DNA from: Phycomyces blakesleeanus NRRL 1555(-)
Taxonomy: Eukaryota; Mucoromycota; Mucoromycetes; Mucorales; Phycomycetaceae
Reading direction: 5' to 3'
Assembly (NCBI RefSeq): GCF_001638985.1
Contig: NW_017265134.1
Span: forward strand, 2,137,732 to 2,201,731
DNA: 64,000 nucleotides
The notes beneath the pieces were generated by a model. The model saw only the letters and a program-made list of their open reading frames with translations. It made no database searches and was not told the DNA's origin. Of this stretch, positions 20,659-31,737 are shown piece by piece. The first letter of the stretch is position 1, and each line of letters begins with the position of its first letter. Made by a program: the position numbers and the translations under genes.

Positions 20659-23168
20659 ATGACAGAGGGTAATACTAGATACAGTTATTATGATCATATA
20701 TATATATATATATGTATGTATGTGTATGTGTATATTACAGAAATAAATCTCAAATGAAATACAACAGTAGAATCTATAGGATACGATACAGGAATTATTA
20801 CAGGTAAACAATTAAGTACCAACTTTTTCCAGGAGCACTACTCATCAGCCTGCATCAGTCAGCGACACGTCCTCGGTCAGCCCTAAGCTTGACAAAAGCG
20901 GACCTGTCCTTGTAGAGATTCTGGAAGACACAAAAAAGTATCGTGTGTGTAAAACAGACATTGTGCCTGATGATGTTGATCAGATTCAAAAGCATGTCAG
21001 ACATTATGCGGATGAATTCAACCTTGATCTTATCGTCATCACAGGTGGTACTGGGTTCTCAGAAAGAGATACTACACCAGAGGTATTGTATATTTAAATC
21101 AAGGAAAACCATGTAAATCTGTATATGTGTATGTATGAATAAGTCAATATTCACTGTACTTGAATACAGGCTATTATCCCTCTGTTGACACGTCAGACAC
21201 CTGGTATCACTCACCTACTACTGGCAAGCTCTCTTGCTATTACTCCATTTGCAGCACTTTCACGCCCCGTCACAGGAATACGTAATAAGACCCTCATAAT
21301 TACACTCCCAGGCAGTCCAAAGGCGTGCAAAGAAAATATGGCTGCTATTATCAATGTACTTCCTCACGGTCTGGATCTTATCCGAGGCGAGCCAGTTGCT
21401 ATGTTACATGCTGCTATCCAGAAAGATGAAAATGAAAAACCAAACCCTCAGAAAATTACAAAACATCATTATCATACATGCACGCATAAACATGATGCAC
21501 CAGGACACGCTAGTCAAACAGGCCGGTCAAAGGATCTCGGTTCATTTGGTATGATTTATATATATTAATAATGGGGCATAAAGTATAAGCAACCAATTAA
21601 ACCGTGGCCATATCGATCATGTTTAGTCCCCACTCGTGCCCGGTCTTCTCCTTATCCCATGGTGTCTGTATCTGAGGCACAGAGCATTGTTTCCTCGTAT
21701 ACTCTTCCTATAGGGACTATTTCCTGTGAGCTTGGAGCTGGGTTGGCTGGAAGAGTACTTGCAGAAGATATCTCAGCCGTTGAAAATGTCCCAGGCTATC
21801 GCGCTTCTATTATGGATGGATATGCTGTACATGGTAAGTATATTGATCTTAGTAATATGTGCATGTACACCAATTCATTAATTTTGTGGGCTGGTGTGCA
21901 GTGGAAGATGGGCCAGGAATTTATACTGTCGGATCAGTATCCCTGGCGGCACCCACCACAGAAAAGAAAGTTCTCCAACGTGGTCAAATCTCTCGTATTT
22001 CGACCGGTGGTCCTCTTCCTCTAGGTGCAAATGCGGTAGTAATGATCGAAGATACTCGATTGGTAAAGTCCTCTGAAGATGGAAAACACGAAGAGACGGT
22101 TGAGATCCTTGTCCAAGCTCAGAAAGGAGAAAATATTCGTGAGATTGGAAGCGATTGTGCAATTGGTGATATTGTTGGCAAGAGAGGGCAGGTTATGTCC
22201 AATATGGGTGGGGAGCTTGGATTATTTGCTTCTGTGGGAGTCTTTTCTGCACATGTTTACCAGGAACCTGTTGTGGCTATAATGTCAACAGGAAATGAGT
22301 TACGTGAAGCTTCTAGTGAGAATGGTCCTCTTATTGAAGGACAGGTTCGAGATGCCAACCGCGTTACTTTATCTGCAGCAGTGACAGGCGCTGGATTTGA
22401 TGTATTTGACGTGGGAATTTTGAAAGATTCAGTAGAGTCTATAACAGAAGGAATATCTACTGCTCTTGAAGAGGCAGACGTTATCATAACCACTGGAGGA
22501 GTTTCTATGGGTGAAGCTGATTATATGAAGCCTATTCTTGAACAAAAATTTGGTGCCAAGATACATTTTGGTCGTGTTCTAATGAAACCAGGGTAGGTGA
22601 ATTTGATCTTATTTTATTACTAGTATCGGCTGCGTATATATTGTTTGGGGCTAATCCAAAAGGCTATTGCAGAAAACCAACGACATTTGCTACGATAAAA
22701 CATGAAAGCGGAAAAGAAAAACTTGTTTTTGCACTACCAGGAAATCCAGTGTCTGCTGCTGTCTCATTTTACCTTTTCGTGCTTCCTGCACTACGTCAAA
22801 TTTCTGGCCACCCTCACCCAGAGAATGTTTCTCTTCTCGTAAAAGTATGTATTTAATTTATTCAAAATGAAATTTAATAACACGTTTACTGAAACTTCAC
22901 TTATTTACTGATTATATTCTACCCGTTAAATTTTCGGTAGATCGCTCAAGACATTGAATTAGATGGCCGGCCAGAATACCACAGAGTTCGAGTTTTTGTC
23001 TCTGGTAGTGAGCTTATTGCAGAATCTACAGGAGATCAACAGAGCAGTCGTTTGCTGAGTTTATTAGCCGGAAATGGTCTTCTGGAACTTCCTGCGCGAT
23101 CAGATAGCCTAGCAAAACTTAAAAAGGGAGCTGCTGTGAAATGTATTATGCTTGGACCACTATATTAA
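20659..23168 (+). CDS. cnxE: Gephyrin-like MogA-MoeA fusion, molybdenum cofactor biosynthesis
   Basis: Eight exons (20659-20668, 20780-20803, 20859-21082, 21170-21548, 21627-21833, 21902-22592, 22673-22844, 22941-23168) give 644 residues. Residues 1-160 are the MogA domain that adenylylates molybdopterin: '[20 protein letters not shown]', '[18 protein letters not shown]' and '[14 protein letters not shown]'. A His-rich linker follows ('[16 protein letters not shown]'). Residues ~210-644 are the MoeA domain that inserts molybdate: '[14 protein letters not shown]', '[11 protein letters not shown]', '[10 protein letters not shown]', '[17 protein letters not shown]' and '[18 protein letters not shown]'. 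Order G-domain then E-domain is as in mammalian gephyrin and fungal CnxE. Exon 1 is 10 nt and exon 2 only 24 nt; without them the first MogA strand is lost. Moco serves nitrate reductase and related enzymes. Confidence 0.95.
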
Positions 23169-23863
23169 TTAAAAAAGAAAAGATGCATAGAATGTGGTTA
23201 TTGAAGAAAATCTGTGCAATTAGTTGTTTAAGACCATGAGCAAAACATTTTTATATATCTATTTAATAAATAATGTTAAAATGAGAAAAGGTGTTATTTG
23301 TGTGTGTGATTTCTTGAGTATTATTTTCCCCTTGTAAACAACACAAGTGTTTAAAAAACAAGTAGTATACGATATTTAGCAGAATAAGAGCCAAGGTTAG
23401 GATATACTTTTTTTTTACTCTCATTCTTTTAAGTATTCTGTTTATGAGGTTAGGTTGATATAACGGCCACAGGAGTAGCTTGTGTGTGATTGAAATCCAG
23501 GGCTATAAAATGACCATAAAACGGCTTATCTGGCATGGTTAATTTACAAGATAAAATTGAAATATAAACAAAATATTCAGCTTTCTTGATAGGACTATCA
23601 TAATTTTATGAAACATCAAATTAGCTACATTCTTTGCATATTAAAGTTATTCTAACACACTGAGTATTTTGAATAATTATAATTGCAACAATAGGTATTA
23701 AGTCTACTATGAGCTCAGATAAGATGTTTATATAAAGGTCTATTATGCTATAGTTGTCCATTCTTCTTTTCATTTGTTATCACAAATAATGTTTGGTTAG
23801 TTGAATATTTTCTTACAAAATAACAGGCAAAGGTTTAAGAGTTGTACAAAACGAATAAAGATA
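23169..23863. other. Spacer between cnxE and SEC24
   Basis: 695 bp, AT-rich. No gene or RNA seen. It contains the promoter of SEC24. Confidence 0.5.
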
Positions 23864-26273
23864 ATGACAATCCCTTCTCCTTTGTTAGTTCCTGCGCATG
23901 AAACCACCTCTTTATCCCGAAAACCTACAAAATGGCATCCCGCGACTCCTGTGAACAACCCTTCACAAATGCAACCTTCCCTTGATCCCCTTAATTTCCA
24001 GAATCTACAAATCAATTCACGATATCAAGCCAGTGCCCCAGCGCCAATTCAGCAAAGCAATCAATACATTCCAAGTCGCCCAAGGCAACACTATTCAACC
24101 TTTTCTACGGCTAGTCAAGTATCTGTACCTTTAGTCCTACCACTAGGTCCCTCCGGACAAATTTCTTTAAATCGACCAAATCTTGATACAGCGAAGCCAC
24201 CGTTGTATAGTTCAGCATACGTTCAACAAACGCCAACAGGCATACAAAAAAGCCCTACTAAGCGATTCTTGCATCCGCAGCTACCTCACCCTAACTATGG
24301 TACAACCGAAACCAGTCGTGACGTGTTGTTGATGAGAACTCCTCCTACCGTGCAAGACCTTCATATTTCTCGCCTTAGTCCTCAGCCACCGCCAAATGTA
24401 AGACCTAGGCTTATTAACCAATTTTTTTTAAAAAAATTAAAACTGAATATCATAATTTTATAGAGTACGGTTTCTTTACCTACGCATGCTCAGTGTAGTT
24501 CTGTCTTCAAAAGATGTACTCTAAATGCTATTCCTCATACAAAAGATTTGTTGCAAAGGTCTAGACTACCCCTGTCACTTATTTTAGAACCTTACCCAAA
24601 TCTTCAATCCAATGATGTGAGTATCGTTTTTTGATGTAACATACTTAGTAACATAGAATCTTTTACTGATCGTATCTACATATATATATATTTACAAGAT
24701 CAATATACCCTTGATAAATAACTCTTCCGTAATTCGGTGTACGAAGTGTCGGTCTTACATAAATCCTTTCATACAATTTGCCGAAGGAGGCACAAAATGG
24801 CAATGCAACCTATGTGATACCAAAAATCAGGGTAAGTTTATTTGTAGAGGTTTATGTTTCCATATCCCTATTGAATATGTCACTAAAATAGATACTGTGC
24901 TTTATATAGTGCCACCTTTTTTTGACTGGGATAGTATCAATCAGCGTCCAGTAGATCGCTGGAGTCGAGTGGAACTTAACCACGGGTGTGTAGATATAGT
25001 TGCACCATCTGAATATGCTCAAGATCCTCTTCAACCTCCGGTTTATGTGTTTATTATTGACGTTTCGGTACAGGCTGTTCAAGCAGGAATACTCCCAGTT
25101 GTAGCAAATTCTATCTTAGAAGCATTGGATAGTATTCCCAATCCAGAAGGACGAGTTAAAGTCACTTTCTTAACCGTGGATAGTGGAGTTGGGTTTTACA
25201 GCCTGTCAGGAAAACAACCGGAGCTTATGGTTGTAAGCGATCTATCCGAGATTTACCTACCAAGGACACCCGACGATCTGGTTGTAAACTTGTTGGAATG
25301 TAGGCCTATTGTGGAGGACTTGTTGAAAAGGATGTCAGAGATGCATGTGAAGCGATGTACGAATTTGAATTGTCTTGGAGTAGCCATAGAAGCTGCTAAG
25401 CAACTATTGGTAAGTTAATGTCTAGTATGAATATATATATATATATAAAAAGAAACCAAGAGTCGAATGTGCTGTATTGATAATCTCGTTTCGCGTTATA
25501 TGTTGTAGATATCATCGGGTGGAAAAATTGTATGCTTTCAAGGAAGTTTACCCAGTGTTGGAGAAGGAGCAATTCGATCGGAAGACTTTAAAAAAGCTGT
25601 ATCAAGCGAGATGCCTATTATGGCATACCAAGAGGATTTTTACAGATCAATTTCATCCGATTGCTGTAAAGCAAACATTTCAGTTGATATGTTTGTTTTT
25701 GGAAGTAATAGCGTTGACTTGGCAACTATGAGTAAAGTATCCTTAAAAGATTATACTAATTAAAGCAAACTAATTTGAGACGATGTGTGTGTGTGTGTGT
25801 GTATTTTATAGATATGCTTCCACGATTCACAGGAGGACATACCCATTATTTTCCTGGCTTTAATGGAGCAAACGGAGCAGAAGCTAATAAGCTTAGACAA
25901 GAAATACTTTGCATGCTAAACCAAGATATCGGGCTCGAGGGTGTGATGAGAACAAGATGCTCGAGTGGTATTGCATGCACATCATTTCACGGAAATATTA
26001 CCCCACTGTCATCGGATGTGATGCTTTTACCAAATGTACCGCAAGGACAGTCTTTCTGCGTCGAGATGTCAATCGAGGCAGAAATTTGTACTTCGACATC
26101 ATTTTTTCAAACAGCTTTGATTTACACCACCAGTTCAGGAGAAAGACGCATTCGAGTAATGACGCTTTGTTTGCCAGTAACAAAAAGTTTATCTGAGCTA
26201 TATGCGCGTGCAGATCAAGTAGCAATTGCAAAGTCTCTTTGTCTTCAATGTAAATTTTTGTACACGAGGTTTT

Positions 26274-26306
<33 letters not shown>

Positions 26307-27366
26307 TGAAGCTTACACGCCCCCCTTTTTTCTTCTTCTCTTAGCAATCGAGAAAGCTGTTACTCAAAAACGGCGTCATGGCAGGGACCATTTGGTTAAA
26401 GAGACCGCAGAGATTTGTAAAGCCTACAACAAAGAGATGACAGGTGCTAAACAAAACGGCGAGAATAATATTTCTATCTGCCATAATCTGAGCTTATTGC
26501 CGCTTTTGATATTTGGAATACTAAAGAGTGTATGTACATGTCTTTATATATATTATTCTATACATAATATAGTTAGCCGCTGACTATTGTTATTATTTAT
26601 GGTGATTAGGAAACCTTCAATGAGGTGAATATAGTTCCGTGGAATATATGCACACAAACAACACTCTTGCTCAGAACCCTTCCTCTACAAGAATGGGCTC
26701 GTATCGTACACCCTAATTTATACTCACTTCACAACCTTCCGCCACTCGTAAGTAGGAGTAATATAGACAGCATTTAACTGCCTAAGCAACGCCGTAAATG
26801 TACTCTAATCGACAATATGTAAATTTATATATGTATGTGGAAATTAGATGGTATCTAAGGATGGGATCCAGAATCATACAATGCCACTCCCAATGAATTT
26901 ATCTTTGGAAAAGTTTGACAGCCATGGGTGCTATCTTTTAGAAAACGGACAACGTATTATGATATGGATTGGGAGAAATGCTGTGCCTCAGCTATGCAAA
27001 GATCTTTTAAACGTTTCTGATATACATCAAATCAACACAGGACAGGTACGGATACAAAACATGCGATTTATAAGATATACTCATTATCTTTGCTATCTCT
27101 AGGTTGATTGCCTACCCAAAATTGACAACCCATTGTCACAACGAGTCAATTCAATCATTGAGCATATACGATCAAGAAAAAATTCTCATACATACTACCC
27201 ATCTATTTACATAATCAGAGAAGATGCCGAATCTCCATTGCGCTCTTTATTTTTATCGCATCTTGTGGAAAGCACAGGCTCATCACATGCCACAGAAAAG
27301 AAGAACATCATATCCAACTTAAACTATCTTAGTTGGCTTCACCATATTTCCAACAGTAGCTATTAA
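23864..27366 (+). CDS. SEC24: COPII coat cargo-adaptor subunit Sec24
   Basis: Ten exons (23864-24397, 24464-24616, 24699-24831, 24910-25409, 25509-25731, 25812-26249, 26345-26529, 26610-26747, 26848-27045, 27103-27366) give 921 residues. The first ~190 residues are a Pro/Gln/Ser-rich disordered tail. Then come the Sec24 zinc finger 'IRCTKCRSYINPF...WQCNLC' (CX2CX18CX2C), trunk 'QPPVYVFIIDVSVQAVQAG', 'LNCLGVAIEAAKQLL' and 'GGKIVCFQGSLP', the beta-sandwich, helical region and C-terminal gelsolin-like domain ('DSHGCYLLENGQRIMIWIGR'). Sec24 pairs with Sec23 and binds ER-export signals of cargo. All domains are present. The reading after 'NQ' skips an intron at 24832-24909 whose frame happens to be open. 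Confidence 0.95.
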
Positions 27367-28152
27367 CAGCTCTACCGCACTTTATATAATAAATTATAAA
27401 CACATCTAACTTTATATCTTGATTTATGAGACTCACGTTTCATAAGATAATATATATATATATAGCGTGTGCGTGTGAGATATGCCTTTATATTTCTAGC
27501 AAACAAAGCTGCTAATAAAAACATTATATTCTTTATATGCTTTTTAGAAAGATATCTTTTTTACACTGAATTCAAGACCTTACCAGAATCAAATCCAGTC
27601 TTTTGTTATCCAAAGATATATTATTATTATTACGTTCCAAATTAATGGGTAATAAACATTTAATTAATAATAATAGTAATAGTAGTAGTATACGATGATG
27701 ATGATGCTGAAGAAGAAGATTATGGAAAGTTTTAAAGAGAATTTTATCGATTTGTGCTTTATATTATCAAGTATCACCTTTAACTTAGCTGTACAGATGA
27801 TATTGTCAAAATTAAAAACACGTAATGCATCTGAACCAATAGAAAGAATGACCAAGATTTTTAAAGAAGTATCAATGAATTAAAAAAAAAAAAGGCAAAT
27901 ACGTTTATTGGTATTGAAAACAAAAAAAGAAGCACCACAAATTTGTTTGTGGCACTTTTTTTTTAAGGCTTTATTTTGGGAGTTTGTTCTAGGGAGTTTG
28001 GTTTTGGTGTTGTGATTTTTTGGTAGTGTAGATTATGTAAAGGAAAGACTTTGCTTTTTTGAAGGGATTGACTATTATACAAATTTTTTGTTTGTTTGTT
28101 TTACAGTGTGTATATACAAATGATTAAAATCGAGATCAAAATCGAGATCAAT
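27367..28152. other. Spacer with short hairpin plus T-run
   Basis: AT-rich. A 7-bp stem (CCACAAA 27935-27941, TTTGTGG 27946-27952) is followed by a run of T from 27956. A 53-codon ORF at 27723-27884 exists, but I see no support for it. Confidence 0.45.
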
Positions 28153-28512
28153 TTAAGACGAGCGATAGGCAGCTGGTCTAATGCGGACTGTGACTGAAGG
28201 ATGATCAAAGATAAGTGAATCCAGGGCCATGGATTTTTCAGATACTGGGCAAGATTTGGAAAAGTTCTCGTCATCAGAAAGGGCAGAAACAAAGGAGTCA
28301 TCAGAGATCGTCGATGAAGATGAAATCAAAGAAGGTGCGACTGTGTTTTGGACTTTGTTGCAGCTAAAGGCTTTCTTGACTGAAGCGAGGCCTTTCATGC
28401 ATTGGCCCATTGATGATGTGAATGTGGAGACACGGCTAGCTGTGTTGGTAGTTGAGGATTGGCGACGCTGGCACTTTGAGATGATACGCTTTTGGATAGA
28501 GAGGATCTGCAT
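28153..28512 (-). CDS. Small Ser/Thr-rich orphan protein
   Basis: A 119-codon ATG-started ORF without introns. The product has a basic N-terminal third ('IQKRIISKCQRRQ'), a run of serines with acidic residues ('SSSSTISDDSFVSALSDDE') and a C-terminal 'SVTVRIRPAAYRSS'. No domain recognised. Composition (about 45% G+C, above the flanks) and the absence of low-complexity Lys/Asn bias support a real gene. The Ser/Asp segment looks like a casein-kinase-type phosphorylation region. Function unknown. Confidence 0.5.
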   Translation of the reverse strand: MQILSIQKRIISKCQRRQSSTTNTASRVSTFTSSMGQCMKGLASVKKAFSCNKVQNTVAPSLISSSSTISDDSFVSALSDDENFSKSCPVSEKSMALDSLIFDHPSVTVRIRPAAYRSS

Positions 28513-28730
28513 TGTAGAGTGTTGGTTGTGAGGTGTAAAGGTAAAGAAAGGCTTGGTAGGTAAGATGAGGTTGAGAGAATATGTAATAAAAAGGAAAGAA
28601 GTGCAAAAATGTCAATCCTTTATATACTATTTCAAAAGATCCGTGCTCTTGGGGTATGAGTGAAGGATTTCATGCTTCTTCTTCACTTTCTTGCCATTTT
28701 TAGGACAAAGACAAGGGGCCATCGTATCTG

Positions 28731-29042
28731 ATGTTTGGCATCTATCGGAAAATACAGCCAAAAATCCTGATCCACAAAACCACAGCTAAAAATCAAAATC
28801 AAAATCAAAGATCCATGATTCCCCCCTCTATCGAGAATCAAGAATCGAAGATGTACCTGTCTCCTGTATCAATTGATTCACGTCACCTTGATTATTATCT
28901 GCAAAAGGCATTGAACTTTTCGATTCCGGGCTTTTGGGGTTTACCAGTAATTAATTTAGGAAACTTACAAATCATTCACTTAATGCCGATTTTAACTCCA
29001 CGGACAAAATGGGTGAAATATTTCAGGCATTATCTTTTCTAA
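28731..29042 (+). CDS. Doubtful 103-codon ORF
   Basis: ATG-started, no introns, no recognisable domain; contains repeated 'NQNQNQ'. It starts 218 bp from the start of the divergent small orphan gene. Composition is not clearly different from intergenic DNA. Listed only because it is the sole reading possibility here. Confidence 0.2.
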   Translation: MFGIYRKIQPKILIHKTTAKNQNQNQRSMIPPSIENQESKMYLSPVSIDSRHLDYYLQKALNFSIPGFWGLPVINLGNLQIIHLMPILTPRTKWVKYFRHYLF

Positions 29043-29381
29043 TAAAGCATTTTGCTGTTTTTAATGATAGCAATGATAATGATAGCAATAAATTTGGTCT
29101 ATACTATTTTAAAGCTTCTTGGATCAACCACACAATGTAATAACTCATAAACTAACAGATATTTAGCAGGAAATATGTCTACTGCAGTAATTTATTGGCA
29201 AAAACGCACAGATATATATATTCATATTAACTTGATATCTTCACCTTGAGTCTTCTTCTTTTTATCTCTTTAGTTTAATACTTTAGCTATTAAATATAAC
29301 CAAAAGAAGAAGAAAATCAACTCATTTATATCCTCTTTCTTTTCTTTGTGAGATCCTCCTAGTGTGACTTGTCTTGATGAA

Positions 29382-30751
29382 ATGGGCTGGTTTCAAGGCT
29401 TAATTAGTCGCTTAAATTACCCTTTTTTTTTTGGTATGGAGCACATTATTACTAGGCAACGATTAGCATGGGGGTTGGGAACTCTTTTCTTGGTTGTCAT
29501 CATCATCCAGGTGGCTTCTCACACCCGCTTTCTATTTAATTCATCTGATGTTGATTCCAAAGACAATATCCCAATCGATCAAGGAATTACAGCAGCAGCA
29601 ACGACAAGACATTTGCATCATTCTACTTTATGGTCCCATTTAGCCACACTTTGCACAATTTATGCATTTGGATTGGGGTATATTCTTTACAAACGACGAG
29701 CCCGAGAAAGAAGACGATTAAGAGGAGACATTAGTCCTGACCGAATAATCGATGGATGGTTGTCACGGACCTGGCGAGGTCGATGGCGCCGATGGTTGAA
29801 TTTTGAGATTCGGGTTTTTGGAGTGCTTATCAGTCCAGGCACAATACTCGTAGCAATTGGATTTGTGACTATTCATGTGATCCAGATTGCAGGAAATCTA
29901 TTAGTAGTAATATCAATAGCATCAACAACGACAGAATCACAATCAGTAGTAGCAGCAGCAGGAGCAGCAGGAGCAGCAGGAGCTCTGGTAGATAAAATAC
30001 CCGCTGATGGATCTATTAAATCTGACGAGGTCACTTATCAACAAGAGCTTGGGAACCGAATTGCCCAGCTTGCCTTGGTTGATATCGCAGTTGCCGTCGC
30101 TCTGTCGGCAAGACACTCGATTCTCTGGCGGCCGTTTGGGTTCGAATGGGCAGTGATGTGGCACACCTGGTTTGGCCGGATCGGGAGTCTGTGCGCACTT
30201 TACCATGCTACTCTTGAGATAGCAATCTATTATTCTCAGCAAAGCAACAGCAGTCTGTTTGAGGCCATGACAAGGAGCCCGATGGCCACTTCAGGGTCTG
30301 GAATTATTCTGCTGGTATCGATTCTTGTGTTTGGCTCTCACCCACTTGTGCGGTCCATGTCATACCGCCTGTTTCGGCTCACGCATCTCTTGTCTTTTGG
30401 TGGACTGGTTGTCTTGGGTATCTTGCACCATTGGGCGTTCTTGGTGTTCTACACTGCTGTGTTTGGCGTCTGGATGGTGGATCAGATCCAGAGGTGGGGT
30501 GTGGAGTCTCGACCGGTGCACCTGGTGTCGATGGAAGCACTACCGGGCAAGATTGTCAGACTTAGACTGGAGCCTTCTTATGGTGTATCAACCTTTATAC
30601 CTGGGCAGTTTGCGTATGTGTCTCTTGCAAAGTCCAGGATTTCAAGTTGGATATTTTCACATCCGTTTTCGATTAGTCGAATAGACAATAGTCCAGGTAA
30701 AGTATATATACATATGTATATACATTTGATGATGGGATGATAGAGAGCGAG

Positions 30752-30785
<34 letters not shown>

Positions 30786-31737
30786 TTGTCGCTGTTATTC
30801 TTTATTTAATTTGTTTAGACTAGCTTTATTTTCTTTATTTACTCTTCCTCTTCTTTATAGGCAAATCGTCGATCAGAGCAAGCGCTACTGAAGTGTCGAT
30901 CTCGAGTTCTGGGGGATTACCGAACCATGGAAACAATTTTTATCTTGAGCCCGAAACAATGGTTGTCAAGACCAGTACAAGCCGTTCTGTGCTTACATTC
31001 CACATCAAGACGAGTGGTAGGCGTACCAGCGGTTTATACAAACTTGCTCAGGATACTGCGGGTGATGATAGCCATGGACTGAGATTTAGTGTGAGTAAAC
31101 CACTTGGATTCCCATTGTTGAGTGTGGCAGGCCATGGGTTTGGTGATTTTGAGACAGTTGTGCTGATAGCACAAGGCATTGGAATTACTCCTTGGATAGC
31201 TGTACTACAATACATGCAACAGACCAAGGTACAGACCAAAGAACTCAATCTCATCTGGTCTGTACCATCTTCAGGTAAAACAAATAATAATGATAATCTT
31301 TATTTTATTGTACAACAACAACAAAATCGCGTATTCTTTTATGGTTTTGGGGGGGTTTTTTTTTCTTCTTGTGTGTATGTGTATGTGTGATACCAAAAAT
31401 TCCATGTTTCGTAGATGTCTTGCATGCTTTTATGCAAGAATTGAGTTCATGGGAATATTCAAGCGATTTGGTATTGAACTTTGATGTTCATATCACAAGA
31501 GAGGTAGCTGATGTTGAGCCAGGATTGTTGTCGGATGTAATTAAGATCCATCACGGGCGTCCTGATTATGGGCTGGTGCTAGAGACAATCCGGCAACGCA
31601 ATTCACGAACCCATGTGGCGCTTGGGCTGTGCGCGGCTGATGAAACGGTTCAAAAGTGTGGCAATCAGGTCCGAGGTGCAACATTTAGCAATGAGCAGTC
31701 GTGGTGGTCAATCTGTGCAGAACGCTTTGAATTATAA
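29382..31737 (+). CDS. Ferric-reductase/NADPH-oxidase-like membrane flavocytochrome
   Basis: Three exons (29382-30696, 30861-31274, 31415-31737) give 683 residues. The membrane part has several hydrophobic helices and two heme-ligand pairs with the family's H-X13-H spacing: 'HTWFGRIGSLCALYH' and 'HLLSFGGLVVLGILH'. Then follow the FAD-binding segment 'FIPGQFAYVSLA...HPFSIS' and the NADPH-binding 'VVLIAQGIGITPWIAVLQ'. The C-terminus 'SWWSICAERFEL' ends like Fre/Nox proteins. The usual C-terminal CGP motif is absent; 'LGLCAADE' occupies that position. A Ala/Gly-rich loop encoded by an (AGC AGG)-like repeat sits between helices. Such enzymes pass electrons from NADPH across a membrane to Fe3+ or O2. 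ATG 29382 is the first true ATG in frame. Confidence 0.9.

Noticed and set aside
24832..24909. Continuous reading through a Sec24 intron (adds 26 residues)
   Set aside because: The insert breaks the conserved zinc-finger-to-trunk spacing, and perfect GT-AG ends in phase remove it.
25477..25731. 84-codon ORF in SEC24 exon 5
   Set aside because: Wrong frame; the true frame reads 'ISSGGKIVCFQGSLP', a Sec24 block.
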